Assembly (NCBI RefSeq): GCF_000421105.1
Contig: NZ_ATWF01000001.1
Location: 2,057,407 to 2,121,406 of the forward strand
Reading direction: 5' to 3'
Length of the DNA stretch: 64,000 nucleotides
Source: Limisalsivibrio acetivorans
Lineage (GTDB): Bacteria; Chrysiogenota; Deferribacteres; Deferribacterales; Geovibrionaceae
Shown here: one piece after another, positions 25,932 to 34,709 of the stretch
Layout: the number at the start of each line of letters is the position of its first letter
Position numbering within the stretch: the stretch's first letter is position 1
The notes under the pieces: model-generated
The model's database searches: none
Told to the model about the DNA's origin: nothing
What the model saw: only the letters and a program-made list of their open reading frames with translations
Made by a program: the position numbers and the translations under genes

Positions 25932-26846
25932 CTATTCTCCGCTGGTTGAAATATCCAGTATTACCTCTGCGTTTATCTTCTCTCTTAGGGAGCGTTTCAG
26001 ATGCTCACGGAGAAACTCGCTCGCCTCAACATACCAGCCGGAGAGTATTATCTCAATGAGCCGGACGTGCTCGGCGCACTGCCCCTCCACCCTTTTTCTA
26101 TCCACACTCTGCAGAAGCTCCATGGCACGCCGCTGCATATTCACCCTGCGTACGGTTTGGAGTATGAAACGGTTATGACATGAGGCGGCGGGGAGCTCGT
26201 GCATCTCTGCACCAAGACTTACAAGGTCCATATCGGTGAAGTCACCGGAGCCGTTTTCTGCGATATGGCGCTGTATTTCAAGCATCCTCTTAAAGGCTTC
26301 CCTGTCCGGCTCGAAGGATGGAAGCATAACCACCTGAGGTTCAAGGAGTATTCTGAGTTCGTAGTTCTCCCGCAGGCTCTCCTTGGAATCGACCATTGGG
26401 AGGAAACGCCATCCGTGGAAGGCCTTCTGCTCGATCCACCCCTCCTCCGCAATCTGGGTTAGAACCCTCTTCAGCTGACCTCTAGAGATGTTGTATCTGC
26501 GCATCAGCTCATTCTCTGTCACGGTGTCCTCAAGTTGTCGCTTTATACGATCCCTTGCTATGTTCCTGTACAGCCCTTCGGGTGTGTCCGTATCCTCCGT
26601 AGGCGGGTTCTCCACCGTAATCTCCGAAGCATCCATGTTCAGGAAGCACCCCCTGTTCTGCTCCGCATAGGCAAAGCCGTTTTCGCAAAGCTCTTTCAGA
26701 GCACGGCGGACAGGGGTTCTTGATATGCCGAGGGATTCGGTAATCTCTGCCTCGGTCAGCCTGTCACCACGGCTCATACGCTTTATCCTCGCCTGCTGGA
26801 GTATACCTTCGGCAACCTTGCTCAGTTTTCCTGTAAATCTGCCCAT
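25932..26846 (-). CDS. GntR-family transcriptional regulator (tandem HTH, FCD domain)
   Basis: A 304-residue regulator with an N-terminal GntR winged helix (RLTEAEITESLGISRTPVRRALKELCENG), a second, more divergent winged-helix segment (VTENELMRRYNISRGQLKRVLTQIAEEGW), and a C-terminal FCD-type effector domain with conserved His residues (ELPAASCHNRFI, CAEHVRLIEIIL) that usually bind a metal and a carboxylate ligand. The ATG at 26846 follows AAGGAAGG; an upstream in-frame ATG at 26885 lies in the putative operator. It is divergent from the AbrB-like gene and is likely to sense a substrate or intermediate of the carboxylate locus. Confidence 0.85.
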   Translation of the reverse strand: MGRFTGKLSKVAEGILQQARIKRMSRGDRLTEAEITESLGISRTPVRRALKELCENGFAYAEQNRGCFLNMDASEITVENPPTEDTDTPEGLYRNIARDRIKRQLEDTVTENELMRRYNISRGQLKRVLTQIAEEGWIEQKAFHGWRFLPMVDSKESLRENYELRILLEPQVVMLPSFEPDREAFKRMLEIQRHIAENGSGDFTDMDLVSLGAEMHELPAASCHNRFILQTVRRVNMQRRAMELLQSVDRKRVEGQCAEHVRLIEIILSGWYVEASEFLREHLKRSLREKINAEVILDISTSGE

Positions 26847-26885
26847 AGTGTGACCGCCTTCCTTATTTCGCTGGAAGTATAGCAT

Positions 26886-26911
26886 ATGTATTTAGTCTAT
26901 GCAAAATACAT
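26886..26911. promoter_or_regulatory. Palindromic operator candidate between gntR-type and AbrB-like genes
   Basis: Perfect 8-bp arms ATGTATTT (26886-26893) and AAATACAT (26904-26911) with a 10-nt spacer lie about 40 bp upstream of the GntR start and 60 bp upstream of the AbrB-like start. Its position fits autoregulation by the GntR protein; no direct evidence. Confidence 0.5.
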
Positions 26912-26970
26912 TTACACGGTTTTGCGATTGTGCTATACGGTAATAAAGTACGATAGACGGGGTGTATCAG

Positions 26971-27471
26971 ATGGAAAGGCTTGTGATTATCATTGTGATG
27001 GGAATAATAGGAGGGGTTCTTGCTGATAAATACCATATCCCCGGCGGTGCTGTTGTGGGAGCCATGGCGGGCTCCGGCGTATGCTCCATACTCATCTCCC
27101 CCGGTATCGCAATGCCTTCATCGGTAAACACCACTATCCAGATCCTCCTCGGCATATCTCTGGGGATAACATTCCAACCCTCTTTTGTTAAGATGATACC
27201 CAAGGTTCTCCCCATTGCCGTTCTCAGCACACTTATCCTGCTCATCGTTGCCGTTGCCATGTCCTATCTTGCCAAAAGATTCGGGCTTATGGATTTCGGC
27301 ACGGCACTTTTCGGGTTTTCACCCGGCGGCATGTCCGGCATGGCGATAATTGCCAAGGAAGAGGGGCTCCAAACCTCTGTAGTGGCGTTTCTTCATGTGG
27401 TAAGGATTTTCACGCTGTTCGTTGTTGTTCCGATTATAGTCAGGCTTCTTTTTGTGAAAACACCAGATTAA
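26971..27471 (+). CDS. AbrB-family membrane protein (single AbrB_dup repeat)
   Basis: A 166-residue polytopic membrane protein with the repeat features LADKYHIPGGAVVGAM and FGFSPGGMSGMAIIA, typical of AbrB/YgbE-type transporters often found with tripartite tricarboxylate transporters. The usual family member of about 350 residues has two such repeats; this one has only one, so it would need to dimerise. The ATG at 26971 has GGGG nearby; a GTG at 26962 is the alternative. Its 3' end overlaps the convergent IclR gene by 4 nt. Confidence 0.75.
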   Translation: MERLVIIIVMGIIGGVLADKYHIPGGAVVGAMAGSGVCSILISPGIAMPSSVNTTIQILLGISLGITFQPSFVKMIPKVLPIAVLSTLILLIVAVAMSYLAKRFGLMDFGTALFGFSPGGMSGMAIIAKEEGLQTSVVAFLHVVRIFTLFVVVPIIVRLLFVKTPD

Positions 27472-28214
27472 AGGAGGGGGATGAAGGAGTTGAGCTTTCG
27501 CCCGTACTCCTGAACCATGGAGATCTCCGCATCACCAACGTTGATTTTGAACCTTTCAAGGGGTGCTGAGACGCTGAGAGAGCCGAAGATGTCTCCTCCA
27601 GCATCGAAGAGAGGCACGGCCACCGCCGCAAGGTAGGGGTCCCTTTCACCAAGAGTTACCGCATACCCTCTCTCACGAACCTCAGTGAGCTGTTTCTCAA
27701 GGACACTGGGATCGGGATAGGAGTTGCTTATATCCACACCTGAAAGGTATGCGTTGAAGAAAACCTTCGGAGCATAGGCCAGGATAACCTTCCCCGTTGC
27801 CCCCAGATGGAGGGGGAGCTTCTGCCCCAGGGAAACGCTCACACGCAGGGCGGTTTCCGCCTCATGACGCATAATACACTTCCTCTCAAGGCCGGCGAGC
27901 CGGTATATTGTCACCGTCTCACCTATCTTCCCCCCAAGCTCCTTCATAATCTGCTGTATGGAGGTGGGTGCGGAGGCGGAGTTAAGGTATATGTTGGCAA
28001 GTTCAAGCATTCGGATCCCGAGCCGGTAGGTCTGGTTTCTCGAATCCTTGGTGAGGAAGCCCTCTGCTGTAAGCGTTGAGCAGAGGCGGTACACACTCGG
28101 CTTTGATATGTTCAGCATAGAGCATATATCACCAAGGGATAGCTCACGTTCCTCCCCTGTAAAGCAGGTCAGTATCTGCAGTGCCTTTTCCACACTGCTT
28201 GATGTTGCGGGCAT
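27468..28214 (-). CDS. IclR-family transcriptional regulator
   Basis: A 248-residue regulator with the IclR N-terminal helix-turn-helix (VEKALQILTCF, LGDICSMLNISKPSVYRLCSTLTAEGFL) and the GAF-like effector domain (LHLGATGKVILAYAP, GYAVTLGERDPYLAAVAVPLFD). It is the third gene of the operon after the CoA-transferase and lyase, 3 nt behind the lyase stop. The shared palindrome upstream of that operon and of tctC is a plausible target. The ligand is probably the transported acid or its CoA derivative. Confidence 0.9.
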   Translation of the reverse strand: MPATSSSVEKALQILTCFTGEERELSLGDICSMLNISKPSVYRLCSTLTAEGFLTKDSRNQTYRLGIRMLELANIYLNSASAPTSIQQIMKELGGKIGETVTIYRLAGLERKCIMRHEAETALRVSVSLGQKLPLHLGATGKVILAYAPKVFFNAYLSGVDISNSYPDPSVLEKQLTEVRERGYAVTLGERDPYLAAVAVPLFDAGGDIFGSLSVSAPLERFKINVGDAEISMVQEYGRKLNSFIPLL

Positions 28215-28217
28215 TTG

Positions 28218-29129
28218 TCAGTCCGTCAGGTTCAGTTTTTCGATGAGGGGGTAGTGGACGGATATACGGCTGTTGAACTCACGCCCGTATATCCCCTTCG
28301 CCAGCTCAGCGGCTTTAACTATAGCACCCAGTGAGACGCTTTTCAACTCCCCCATGGACTGCAGCATGTACACCATATCCTCGGTGGCCTGATTTCCGGG
28401 GGCTCCCTTCATAAAGGGGCATCCCCCCATGCCGGCAACCGAGCTGTCGAAGATTACAGCACCACCCTCTATTCCGGCGAGGACGTTTGCCATCGCCATG
28501 CCGAAGGTGTCGTGCATATGAAGACCGAGGGGTCTGTCGCCGGACATGGCAGAGACTCTGCGGCAGATGCGCTCCACCTGAGCCGGTCTTGCAAAGCCCG
28601 CTGTATCGGAAAGACCTATCTCATCGGCACCCGCCTCCAGATACTTCTCTGTGAGGGTGTAAACCCTTTCCTCGTCCACCCTTCCTTCATAGTAGCAACC
28701 GAAGGCGGCCTGTATCCCCGCACGTACACGTATACCTGCGGAAACGGCCTCCTTTATCATATCGGTAATTCCGGGAAGTGCTTCTGCAATGCCTTTCCCT
28801 GTGTTCTCTCGGTTATGGGTATCGCTGGCGGAGATGGATATATTTAGAAGCTTAACGCCGCACTCCACCGCACGCTCAAGCCCCTTTCTATTAAGAACAA
28901 GGCCGGAAAAGAGTACACCATCTTTATCTGCATATCGTTGAAACAGCTCTTCAACACCGGCCATCTGAGGGACACGCTTCTCGTTCACAAAGGAGCCGAG
29001 CTGAATACGCTCTATCCCCGATTCCATAACCATATCAATAAGATTAACCTTCTGCTCCATGGTCAGTATCTCGGGATTGCTCTGCAGACCCTCACGAAGC
29101 CCCACTTCCTCAAGCTGTATTCTTCCCAT
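28218..29129 (-). CDS. HMG-CoA lyase-like enzyme (DRE-TIM metallolyase family)
   Basis: A 303-residue TIM-barrel lyase. Metal and catalytic elements are visible: VGLREGLQ at the first strand (Glu13 where HMG-CoA lyase has Asp), HMHDTFGMAMAN with the two ligand His, and the catalytic Cys loop GGCPFMKGAPGNQATED (near residue 235). The family cleaves 3-hydroxy-3-methylglutaryl-CoA or similar acyl-CoA by retro-aldol chemistry. RExxxQ instead of RDGxQ resembles citramalate/homocitrate synthase relatives, so the substrate may be another tertiary-alcohol acyl-CoA. The ATG at 29129 is chosen because GGAGG lies 10 nt upstream; a TTG at 29138 overlaps the CoA-transferase stop. Confidence 0.85.
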   Translation of the reverse strand: MGRIQLEEVGLREGLQSNPEILTMEQKVNLIDMVMESGIERIQLGSFVNEKRVPQMAGVEELFQRYADKDGVLFSGLVLNRKGLERAVECGVKLLNISISASDTHNRENTGKGIAEALPGITDMIKEAVSAGIRVRAGIQAAFGCYYEGRVDEERVYTLTEKYLEAGADEIGLSDTAGFARPAQVERICRRVSAMSGDRPLGLHMHDTFGMAMANVLAGIEGGAVIFDSSVAGMGGCPFMKGAPGNQATEDMVYMLQSMGELKSVSLGAIVKAAELAKGIYGREFNSRISVHYPLIEKLNLTD

Positions 29130-29134
29130 TCGTA

Positions 29135-30331
29135 TCAATCCTCCAGCGGGGCGAGTATGCCCGCATCTCTAAGTTCTTCCGCCCTCTTTCCATCTATCCC
29201 TATGCGTCTTAGAATGTCCGAAGCCCCTTCGTTAATTCTCGGCGGTGCACCTTTATCGCACTGCCTCCAGCTCCCTATCCTCAAGGGGAGGGAGGGGAGC
29301 TTAGCCTTTATTCCCCCTTCAAGCTCCGTTTCCACAAGGTTTCCTTCGGCGTTCATCTGCGGATCATCGAAGAGATCCCCCGGCTTTGAAACCTTGCCGT
29401 AGGGTATCTCCGCCTCCTCGCAACGCTTGAGTATCTCATCAAGGGGGAGCTCCTCCACACGATTCTCAAGCTCAACGATGAGCCATTCACGCTCATCGAG
29501 CCTGCTGTTGTTGGTGGCAAGCTTCTCATTACCGCACAGGTCATCGAAGCCAAAGGCTCGACAGAACCTCTGCCAGTGGCGGTCGCTGGTTATGCCTATG
29601 AAAATCCTGTCACCCTCGCTGCTCGTGAACAGATCGTATATCGACCACGCCCTTCCACGCTCGGGCATGGGGGGAACGGGAACACCCGTTATCGCCTCGT
29701 TTGCCATATGCTGACCCATGAGGAAAGCGGCGGATTCAAACAGTGTGGAGACTACATAGGTTCCGGCACCCGTAACCTGACGCTGGTAAAGAGCTGTGAT
29801 GATCCCGAGGGCGGCGTAGGTTCCACCCATAACATCAACAACGGATGCGCCTGCACGAAGGGGCTTGTTCCTTGGTCCTGTCATATATGCAAGACCGGAC
29901 ATCATCTGCACAACTTCATCAAGGGCGGCCCGCTTCTCATAGGGCCCCTTCATGAACCCTTTCATTGAGCAGAATATCACAGCCGGGTTTATCTCCCGGA
30001 CCGTTTCATATCCGAACCCCAACCGCTCTATGGTTCCGGGGGCGAAGTTCTCTATGAAAACATCCGCCTCCTTTACAAGGTCACGCACGATCCCTTTTCC
30101 TTCATCACTTTTCAGGTCGAGGCAGAGGCTCTTCTTGTTCCTGTTGTAGAAGCCGTAGAAACCTCTGGCGAAACCCTTTAGTCTTCGTGTATCATCGCCG
30201 TCGGTCTTCTCTATGCGGATAACATCTGCACCCATATCTGCAAGAATAAGCCCGCAGGTGGGACCCATTACGTTCTGCGTCAGTTCTAGTACCGTAATCC
30301 CCTGAAGGGGGAGTTCGGGATTGCTGGTCAT
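29135..30331 (-). CDS. Family III CoA-transferase (CaiB/BaiF)
   Basis: A 398-residue cytoplasmic CoA-transferase. Family III blocks are present: VLELTQNVMGPTCGLILADMGADVIRIEK near the N-terminus (shown as the family start block), RNKKSLCLDLKSDEG, and AALDEVVQMMSG, where the Asp (near residue 138) should be the catalytic residue that carries the acyl anhydride. It probably moves CoA from succinyl-CoA or acetyl-CoA to an imported carboxylate, which the downstream lyase then cleaves. It is the first gene of the minus-strand operon CoA-transferase-lyase-IclR and divergent from the two-component system. Confidence 0.88.
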   Translation of the reverse strand: MTSNPELPLQGITVLELTQNVMGPTCGLILADMGADVIRIEKTDGDDTRRLKGFARGFYGFYNRNKKSLCLDLKSDEGKGIVRDLVKEADVFIENFAPGTIERLGFGYETVREINPAVIFCSMKGFMKGPYEKRAALDEVVQMMSGLAYMTGPRNKPLRAGASVVDVMGGTYAALGIITALYQRQVTGAGTYVVSTLFESAAFLMGQHMANEAITGVPVPPMPERGRAWSIYDLFTSSEGDRIFIGITSDRHWQRFCRAFGFDDLCGNEKLATNNSRLDEREWLIVELENRVEELPLDEILKRCEEAEIPYGKVSKPGDLFDDPQMNAEGNLVETELEGGIKAKLPSLPLRIGSWRQCDKGAPPRINEGASDILRRIGIDGKRAEELRDAGILAPLED

Positions 30332-30359
30332 TATCTTTACCTCTTTCGCACTCTTTTTG

Positions 30360-30374
30360 TTTCATAATACAAAA
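30360..30374 (-). promoter_or_regulatory. Operator-like palindrome upstream of the CoA-transferase operon
   Basis: On the minus strand the site reads TTTTGTATTATGAAA and matches TTTCGTATTACGAAA upstream of tctC at 13 of 15 positions. Flanking bases (ATAT before and CAA after) also agree. It lies 29 bp upstream of the CoA-transferase start. Confidence 0.6.
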
Positions 30375-30557
30375 TATAATTTCACTAGACGATACACCCG
30401 CTACAGGTAGCAGTCAAGCATAAAGGAGCCGGCTTGGTAATTAAACGGTGTGTGGTATGGGCTTCGGGCTGATTTATGGTGCTTTTTTTCACTGGATTTA
30501 TTTATTCCCCAAAGCTAAGTTCATAGGGTAAGGATTTCCCATGGGGAAAGGGTGGCT

Positions 30558-32180
30558 ATGCTCAAAAGGATTATCGGTTTTATAAAGCCGAAAACATTAC
30601 AGAATAAGCTGATATTGATTATAAGCGGCCTTGTCGTTCTGCAGATGATCGCCCTGGGCACTATGTCGCTGCAGATAATCGCAGAGATTCTGGAAAACCA
30701 GATAGGTAAGCGAGCCCTTTCCGTCTCCAAGACAGTCTCCGAGATCCCCTCCATACGAAAAGAGATAATGCACGGCGATCCGGAGGGGAGGATACAGGGG
30801 ATTGTCGAGGGGATCCGGATTAAAACGGGTGCGGAATTCATCGTTGTAGGCAACCACGAGGGGCGCAGGTTCGCCCATCCGGACGAGTACAAGATCGGTC
30901 GGTTCATGGTGGGCGGCGACAGCAAAAGGGCCCTTCAGCGTGGTGAATCCTACGTATCCAAAGCTGTGGGAACCCTTGGACCCTCCATTCGGGGGAAGGT
31001 CCCTGTATTTGACGATAACGGCAATGTCATCGGCATCGTATCCACCGGCTACCTTATCAAAGAGGTGGAGGAGATCATAGGCAACTATCAGATGAGCCTC
31101 AAGTATCTGATAGCGATGATGGCACTCATCGGGGTTGCAGCCGCTGTATACATATCGAGGGGCTTCAAGAAGGCGATCTTCGGCCTCGAGCCAAGGGAGA
31201 TTGCAAACCTACTCGAGGAGAAGAATGCGATCCTCGAGTCTATACGGGAAGGGGTTGCGGCGGTTAACGAGGAGGGGCGTGTGACCATGCTCAATACTGC
31301 GGCTCTGAGTATCCTGAACCTCCCCAACGCCGATGATATCCTCGGTAGAAGGATTGGTGAATCCGAGCCGGAACGTCTTATGACTCAGGTTCTTAAAACA
31401 GGTAATCCGAAACAAGATCAGGATTTAAAGATCGGCGAGATCGCCGTCGTAATGAACATCTACCCTATTAAGCATAACGCCGATGTAATTGGAGCCGTGG
31501 CAAGCTTCCGCCGCAAGGATGAGATCTCACGCATGGCAAAGGAGCTATCAAGGGTTAAGCAGTACTCAGAGATGCTGAGAGCACAGACCCACGAGTTCTC
31601 CAATAAGCTCCACACACTGGCAGGTCTCATACAGATTGAGGCATACACAGAAGCCCTCGACATGATAATAACCGAATCCACCGGCTACTACGACTTCTTT
31701 AAGCTCATGAGCTCCACGGTGAAAGATCCGATGCTATCTGCCATAATCATAGGGAAATACAGCTATGCACAGGAAAATAATATAGAGGTAACAATATCCG
31801 GAGAAAGCAGTATGAAGGATATCCCCGAGCATATCGACAGGGAGAGGCTGGTAACCATTCTCGGCAACCTCTTCGACAACGCCTTCGATGCTGTCCGTGA
31901 GGAATGTGCTGTTGAGAAGAAGGTGCATCTCCTCATGATGGACTACGGCAAGGAGCTTATATTCGAGATAGAGGATTCCGGCTGCGGTATAGATCCCGGC
32001 ATGGAGATGCGAATCTTCGAAAAAGGGGTAACCACAAAGGATGAGCAGGGGAGAGGCTACGGCCTACACCTTGTAAGGCGTATTCTGGAGGAGATGGGTG
32101 GCTATATAACCGTTTCCGAAAGCAAACTTGGCGGTGCTCTTTTTACGGTAGCGCTCCCGAAGGAAGGGCAGGATGGATAA
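30558..32180 (+). CDS. Sensor histidine kinase, DcuS/CitA family
   Basis: A 540-residue membrane kinase: TM1 about residues 13-35, periplasmic single-Cache/PDC domain to about 165 (contains the R-x-G-x-FIVVGNHEGRRFAHP type ligand region), TM2 about 170-190, cytoplasmic PAS about 210-310, SPOB-type phosphoacceptor with His in RAQTHEFSNKLHTLAGLI (near 344) and HATPase (DSGCGIDPG, GRGYGLHLV). The family senses di- and tricarboxylates in the periplasm. The ATG at 30558 follows GGGAAAGGGTGG. It overlaps its response regulator gene by 8 nt and faces tctCBA, so it very likely induces that transporter. Confidence 0.93.
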   Translation: MLKRIIGFIKPKTLQNKLILIISGLVVLQMIALGTMSLQIIAEILENQIGKRALSVSKTVSEIPSIRKEIMHGDPEGRIQGIVEGIRIKTGAEFIVVGNHEGRRFAHPDEYKIGRFMVGGDSKRALQRGESYVSKAVGTLGPSIRGKVPVFDDNGNVIGIVSTGYLIKEVEEIIGNYQMSLKYLIAMMALIGVAAAVYISRGFKKAIFGLEPREIANLLEEKNAILESIREGVAAVNEEGRVTMLNTAALSILNLPNADDILGRRIGESEPERLMTQVLKTGNPKQDQDLKIGEIAVVMNIYPIKHNADVIGAVASFRRKDEISRMAKELSRVKQYSEMLRAQTHEFSNKLHTLAGLIQIEAYTEALDMIITESTGYYDFFKLMSSTVKDPMLSAIIIGKYSYAQENNIEVTISGESSMKDIPEHIDRERLVTILGNLFDNAFDAVREECAVEKKVHLLMMDYGKELIFEIEDSGCGIDPGMEMRIFEKGVTTKDEQGRGYGLHLVRRILEEMGGYITVSESKLGGALFTVALPKEGQDG

Positions 32181-32859
32181 TTTCAGGATACTCATTGTCG
32201 AAGACGATATAAAGATATCAAAGATCCACAGCCTCTATGCAGAGAAGGTGGAGGGCTTCGAAGTGGCGGGCATTGCGAACACTCTTGAGGACGCAGGGGA
32301 TATGTACTCTATCCTAGAGCCGGATCTGATACTGCTGGACCTTTACTTCCCCGAAGGAAACGGGCTCGAGTTCCTGAGAAAGGTGCGCAGCGGCAATGCT
32401 CAGGCGGACTTCATACTCATCACGGCGGCAAAGGAGATGAAATCACTACAGGCGGCACTGTATGGAGGTGCCTTCGACTATCTTATTAAACCGGTTATAT
32501 TCGACAGGTTCCAGGAATCACTCATACGTTTCAGAGAACACAGAAGAGGCCTTGCCTCTTCGGATACAGTTGAGCAGAAGGATGTTGACAGGTATTTCAG
32601 TATAACAGCAAGTCCGCCACAAACTGAAACATCCGTGCCTAAAGGTGTGGATCCCTTAACGCTCAAGAAGATCAAAAAAGTGTTCAAAGGCTCTACTGGT
32701 GAAGGTTTCAGCGCAGAGGCTGTAAGCGAGATATCGGGGGTAAGCCGTTCCACAGCTCGAAGATATCTTGAATACCTCATAAGCATTAACTATTTATACG
32801 CTGATCAGGTCTACGGCACAGTGGGGCGTCCGGAGCGGAAGTATTTCAAGATGAAATAG
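32173..32859 (+). CDS. Response regulator, DcuR/CitB family
   Basis: A 228-residue regulator with an N-terminal receiver (phospho-Asp55 in DLILLDLYFPEGNG; conserved Thr and Lys in LITAAKE and DYLIKPV) and a C-terminal helix-turn-helix (SAEAVSEISGVSRSTARRYLEYL). It is the partner of the kinase just upstream, with GGAAGGGCAGG as ribosome binding site inside that gene. A likely target is the tctC promoter region 100-300 bp downstream. Confidence 0.92.
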   Translation: MDNFRILIVEDDIKISKIHSLYAEKVEGFEVAGIANTLEDAGDMYSILEPDLILLDLYFPEGNGLEFLRKVRSGNAQADFILITAAKEMKSLQAALYGGAFDYLIKPVIFDRFQESLIRFREHRRGLASSDTVEQKDVDRYFSITASPPQTETSVPKGVDPLTLKKIKKVFKGSTGEGFSAEAVSEISGVSRSTARRYLEYLISINYLYADQVYGTVGRPERKYFKMK

Positions 32860-32963
32860 AAAATACGAATATCACCCATTCCCGTGGTTTTTATGAACAA
32901 AATAACCTTTAAGCTTTAAATCCAGAATATTCCCAGAAACTTTACTAATCAAAAAATTCAAAT

Positions 32964-32986
32964 ATTGTTCTAAGAAAGAGAACAAT
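32964..32986. promoter_or_regulatory. Inverted repeat upstream of tctC, possible response-regulator site
   Basis: Perfect 8-bp arms ATTGTTCT and AGAACAAT with a 7-nt spacer, centred about 115 bp before the tctC -35 element. The position suits an activator such as the DcuR-type regulator encoded upstream. No direct evidence. Confidence 0.45.
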
Positions 32987-33088
32987 TGATTGCGTACCGT
33001 TTTAATACGCTGTTTTTTGTCCTTTTATCCACTGTCATATTGGCATTTGTCGATAACAGCGGAGGAATCACACGATTATATATTTGAG

Positions 33089-33117
33089 TTGACATACCAA
33101 CTATGTTTTGGTATTTA
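33089..33117 (+). promoter_or_regulatory. Promoter of tctCBA with internal TACCAA/TTGGTA dyad
   Basis: TTGACA at 33089-33094, a 17-nt spacer and TATTTA at 33112-33117. The spacer contains the inverted repeat TACCAA (33095-33100) and TTGGTA (33108-33113), where a bound protein would block RNA polymerase. Confidence 0.65.
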
Positions 33118-33125
33118 AAACTATA

Positions 33126-33140
33126 TTTCGTATTACGAAA
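33126..33140 (+). promoter_or_regulatory. Operator-like palindrome TTTCGTATTACGAAA upstream of tctC
   Basis: A perfect 15-nt palindrome with one central base just downstream of the -10 element, so it covers the predicted transcription start. A close copy is found before the CoA-transferase operon, which ends in an IclR gene; an IclR-type repressor is the simplest candidate. Confidence 0.6.
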
Positions 33141-33157
33141 CAACACAGGAGGCACAG

Positions 33158-34150
33158 ATGTCAATGTTCAGAAACCTCGTAAGAATCGGTTTTATAACCC
33201 TTGCCGCAGTTATGTTTATGACAGCGGCTCCCTTCCAGCAGGCTTCTGCGGAAGAGATCGATGAAATTCACTTCCTTATCCCCGGCGGCGCAGGCGGCGG
33301 CTGGGACGGTACCGCAAGGGGTGTGGGTAAAGCACTTCTCGATTCCGGCCTAATCGAAGAAGCATCCTTCGAAAACATGTCCGGCGGTGGCGGCGGTAAG
33401 GCAATCAACCACCTTATCTCCACAGCGAGAAGACAGAAGAAGACTATGATGGTTAACTCCACCCCCATCGTAATCCGTTCTCTCACCGGCGTTTTCCCCC
33501 AGTCCTTCAGGGACCTCACTCCCATCGCATCTGTTATTGCAGACTATGCAGCATTCGTTGTACCTGCAAAGTCCAAGTATCAGAGCTGGGGCGATGTTAT
33601 GGCGGATTTCAAAGCAGACCCCAAGAGCGTAAAGATCGGCGGCGGTTCTGTTAAGGGTGGTATGGATCACCTCGTTCCCTCACTCGCCATTCAGGCAGCA
33701 GACGAAGACCCACTTAAGCTCACCTACATCCCCTACGATGCAGGTGGCAAAGCTATGGCCGGCCTTCTTTCCGGCGATACTCAGGTTCTCGCCACAGGAT
33801 TCGGCGAAGCCCTCGGCCTTGCAAAGCAGGGTGAGGTTCGCATCCTTGCGGTAACCGCAGAGGAAAGGCTCGATGTTGCACCCAATACTCCCACCCTTAA
33901 GGAGCAGGGTTTTGACGTAACATTCGCAAACTGGAGAGGATTTTTCGGACCTCCCAACCTTGAGCAGGAAAGGGCGGATGCACTTCGTGCCGTACTTAAG
34001 AAGATGTACGACACACCCGAGTGGAAGGACATCAAAACCAAGCGTGGCTGGCAGAACCTCTATCAGCCCGGTGATGAATTCGTAGCGTTCCTTGAGAAGC
34101 AGGAAAATGAACTCGGCGGAATCATGCGCAAGCTCGGCTTCATAAGATAA
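33158..34150 (+). CDS. tctC: Tripartite tricarboxylate transporter substrate-binding protein (TctC)
   Basis: A 330-residue periplasmic binding protein with a Sec signal peptide (cleavage near ASA, residue 31). The mature part has the TctC/Bug fold hallmarks: IHFLIPGGAGGGWDGTARGVGKAL, VENMSGGGGGKAIN-type loop (FENMSGGGG) and FANWRGFFGP near the C-terminus. It binds a carboxylate and delivers it to TctA/TctB. AGGAGG precedes the ATG. A strong hairpin separates it from tctB, as expected for a binding protein made in excess of the membrane subunits. Confidence 0.93.
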   Translation: MSMFRNLVRIGFITLAAVMFMTAAPFQQASAEEIDEIHFLIPGGAGGGWDGTARGVGKALLDSGLIEEASFENMSGGGGGKAINHLISTARRQKKTMMVNSTPIVIRSLTGVFPQSFRDLTPIASVIADYAAFVVPAKSKYQSWGDVMADFKADPKSVKIGGGSVKGGMDHLVPSLAIQAADEDPLKLTYIPYDAGGKAMAGLLSGDTQVLATGFGEALGLAKQGEVRILAVTAEERLDVAPNTPTLKEQGFDVTFANWRGFFGPPNLEQERADALRAVLKKMYDTPEWKDIKTKRGWQNLYQPGDEFVAFLEKQENELGGIMRKLGFIR

Positions 34151-34172
34151 TATCTAACATTCGTTAATGAGC

Positions 34173-34192
34173 GGGGGAGCATTCGCTCCCCC
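34173..34192 (+). terminator. Hairpin between tctC and tctB (partial terminator)
   Basis: Perfect arms GGGGGAGC and GCTCCCCC with a 4-nt loop followed by ATTTTAATTT. Its position between genes of one operon suggests partial termination or mRNA 3'-end protection for tctC. Confidence 0.75.
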
Positions 34193-34223
34193 ATTTTAAT
34201 TTGTTCAGTTAAAGGAGTTATAC

Positions 34224-34709
34224 ATGACCAGAGAAAAACTCGGCGGACTTGTTATGCTGATTTTCTCCATCGCTTACGGCATACAGGCCTTCCGGCTCCC
34301 ATTGAGCTTCCTAGCACAGCAGGAGAGCTTCAACTCAAGGACAATGCCCCTAGCGCTTGCCGTTGCAGGGATAGTCTTTTCCCTGGCGATACTAATCCTC
34401 CCCACGGTGGATCCCGACGGCAAGCCCACCCTTGGCCAGGTTACTAAAGGTATGGAGTTCAAGAAAACAGGACTCCTCATAGTTTCAATGATCATCTACG
34501 GACTGATAATGAAGTGGATAGGCTTCCTTATCTCCTCGGCGATCTTTCTTATGGCAGGATTCTATATCCTCGGCGAGAGGAGGATCAAGATTATGCTTCT
34601 TGGCGCAATACCCCTTGTTATTGTGCTTTGGATAATAATGTCGCTTCTCCTCGGCGTATATATCGCACCGGGCGAGCTGTTTTACATAATGGGGATAATC
34701 GATGTTTGA
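34224..34709 (+). CDS. tctB: Tripartite tricarboxylate transporter small membrane subunit (TctB)
   Basis: A 161-residue protein with four hydrophobic segments (about residues 8-24, 43-62, 79-98 and 118-150) and the size of TctB subunits. AAAGGAG lies 8 nt before the ATG. Its 3' end overlaps tctA by 8 nt, so translation is coupled. It forms the membrane complex with TctA. Confidence 0.9.
   Translation: MTREKLGGLVMLIFSIAYGIQAFRLPLSFLAQQESFNSRTMPLALAVAGIVFSLAILILPTVDPDGKPTLGQVTKGMEFKKTGLLIVSMIIYGLIMKWIGFLISSAIFLMAGFYILGERRIKIMLLGAIPLVIVLWIIMSLLLGVYIAPGELFYIMGIIDV

Noticed and set aside
30535-30549. Palindrome TTTCCC-ATG-GGGAAA before the DcuS-type gene as an operator
   Set aside because: It is short and coincides with the purine-rich ribosome binding region; too weak to call as a separate site.
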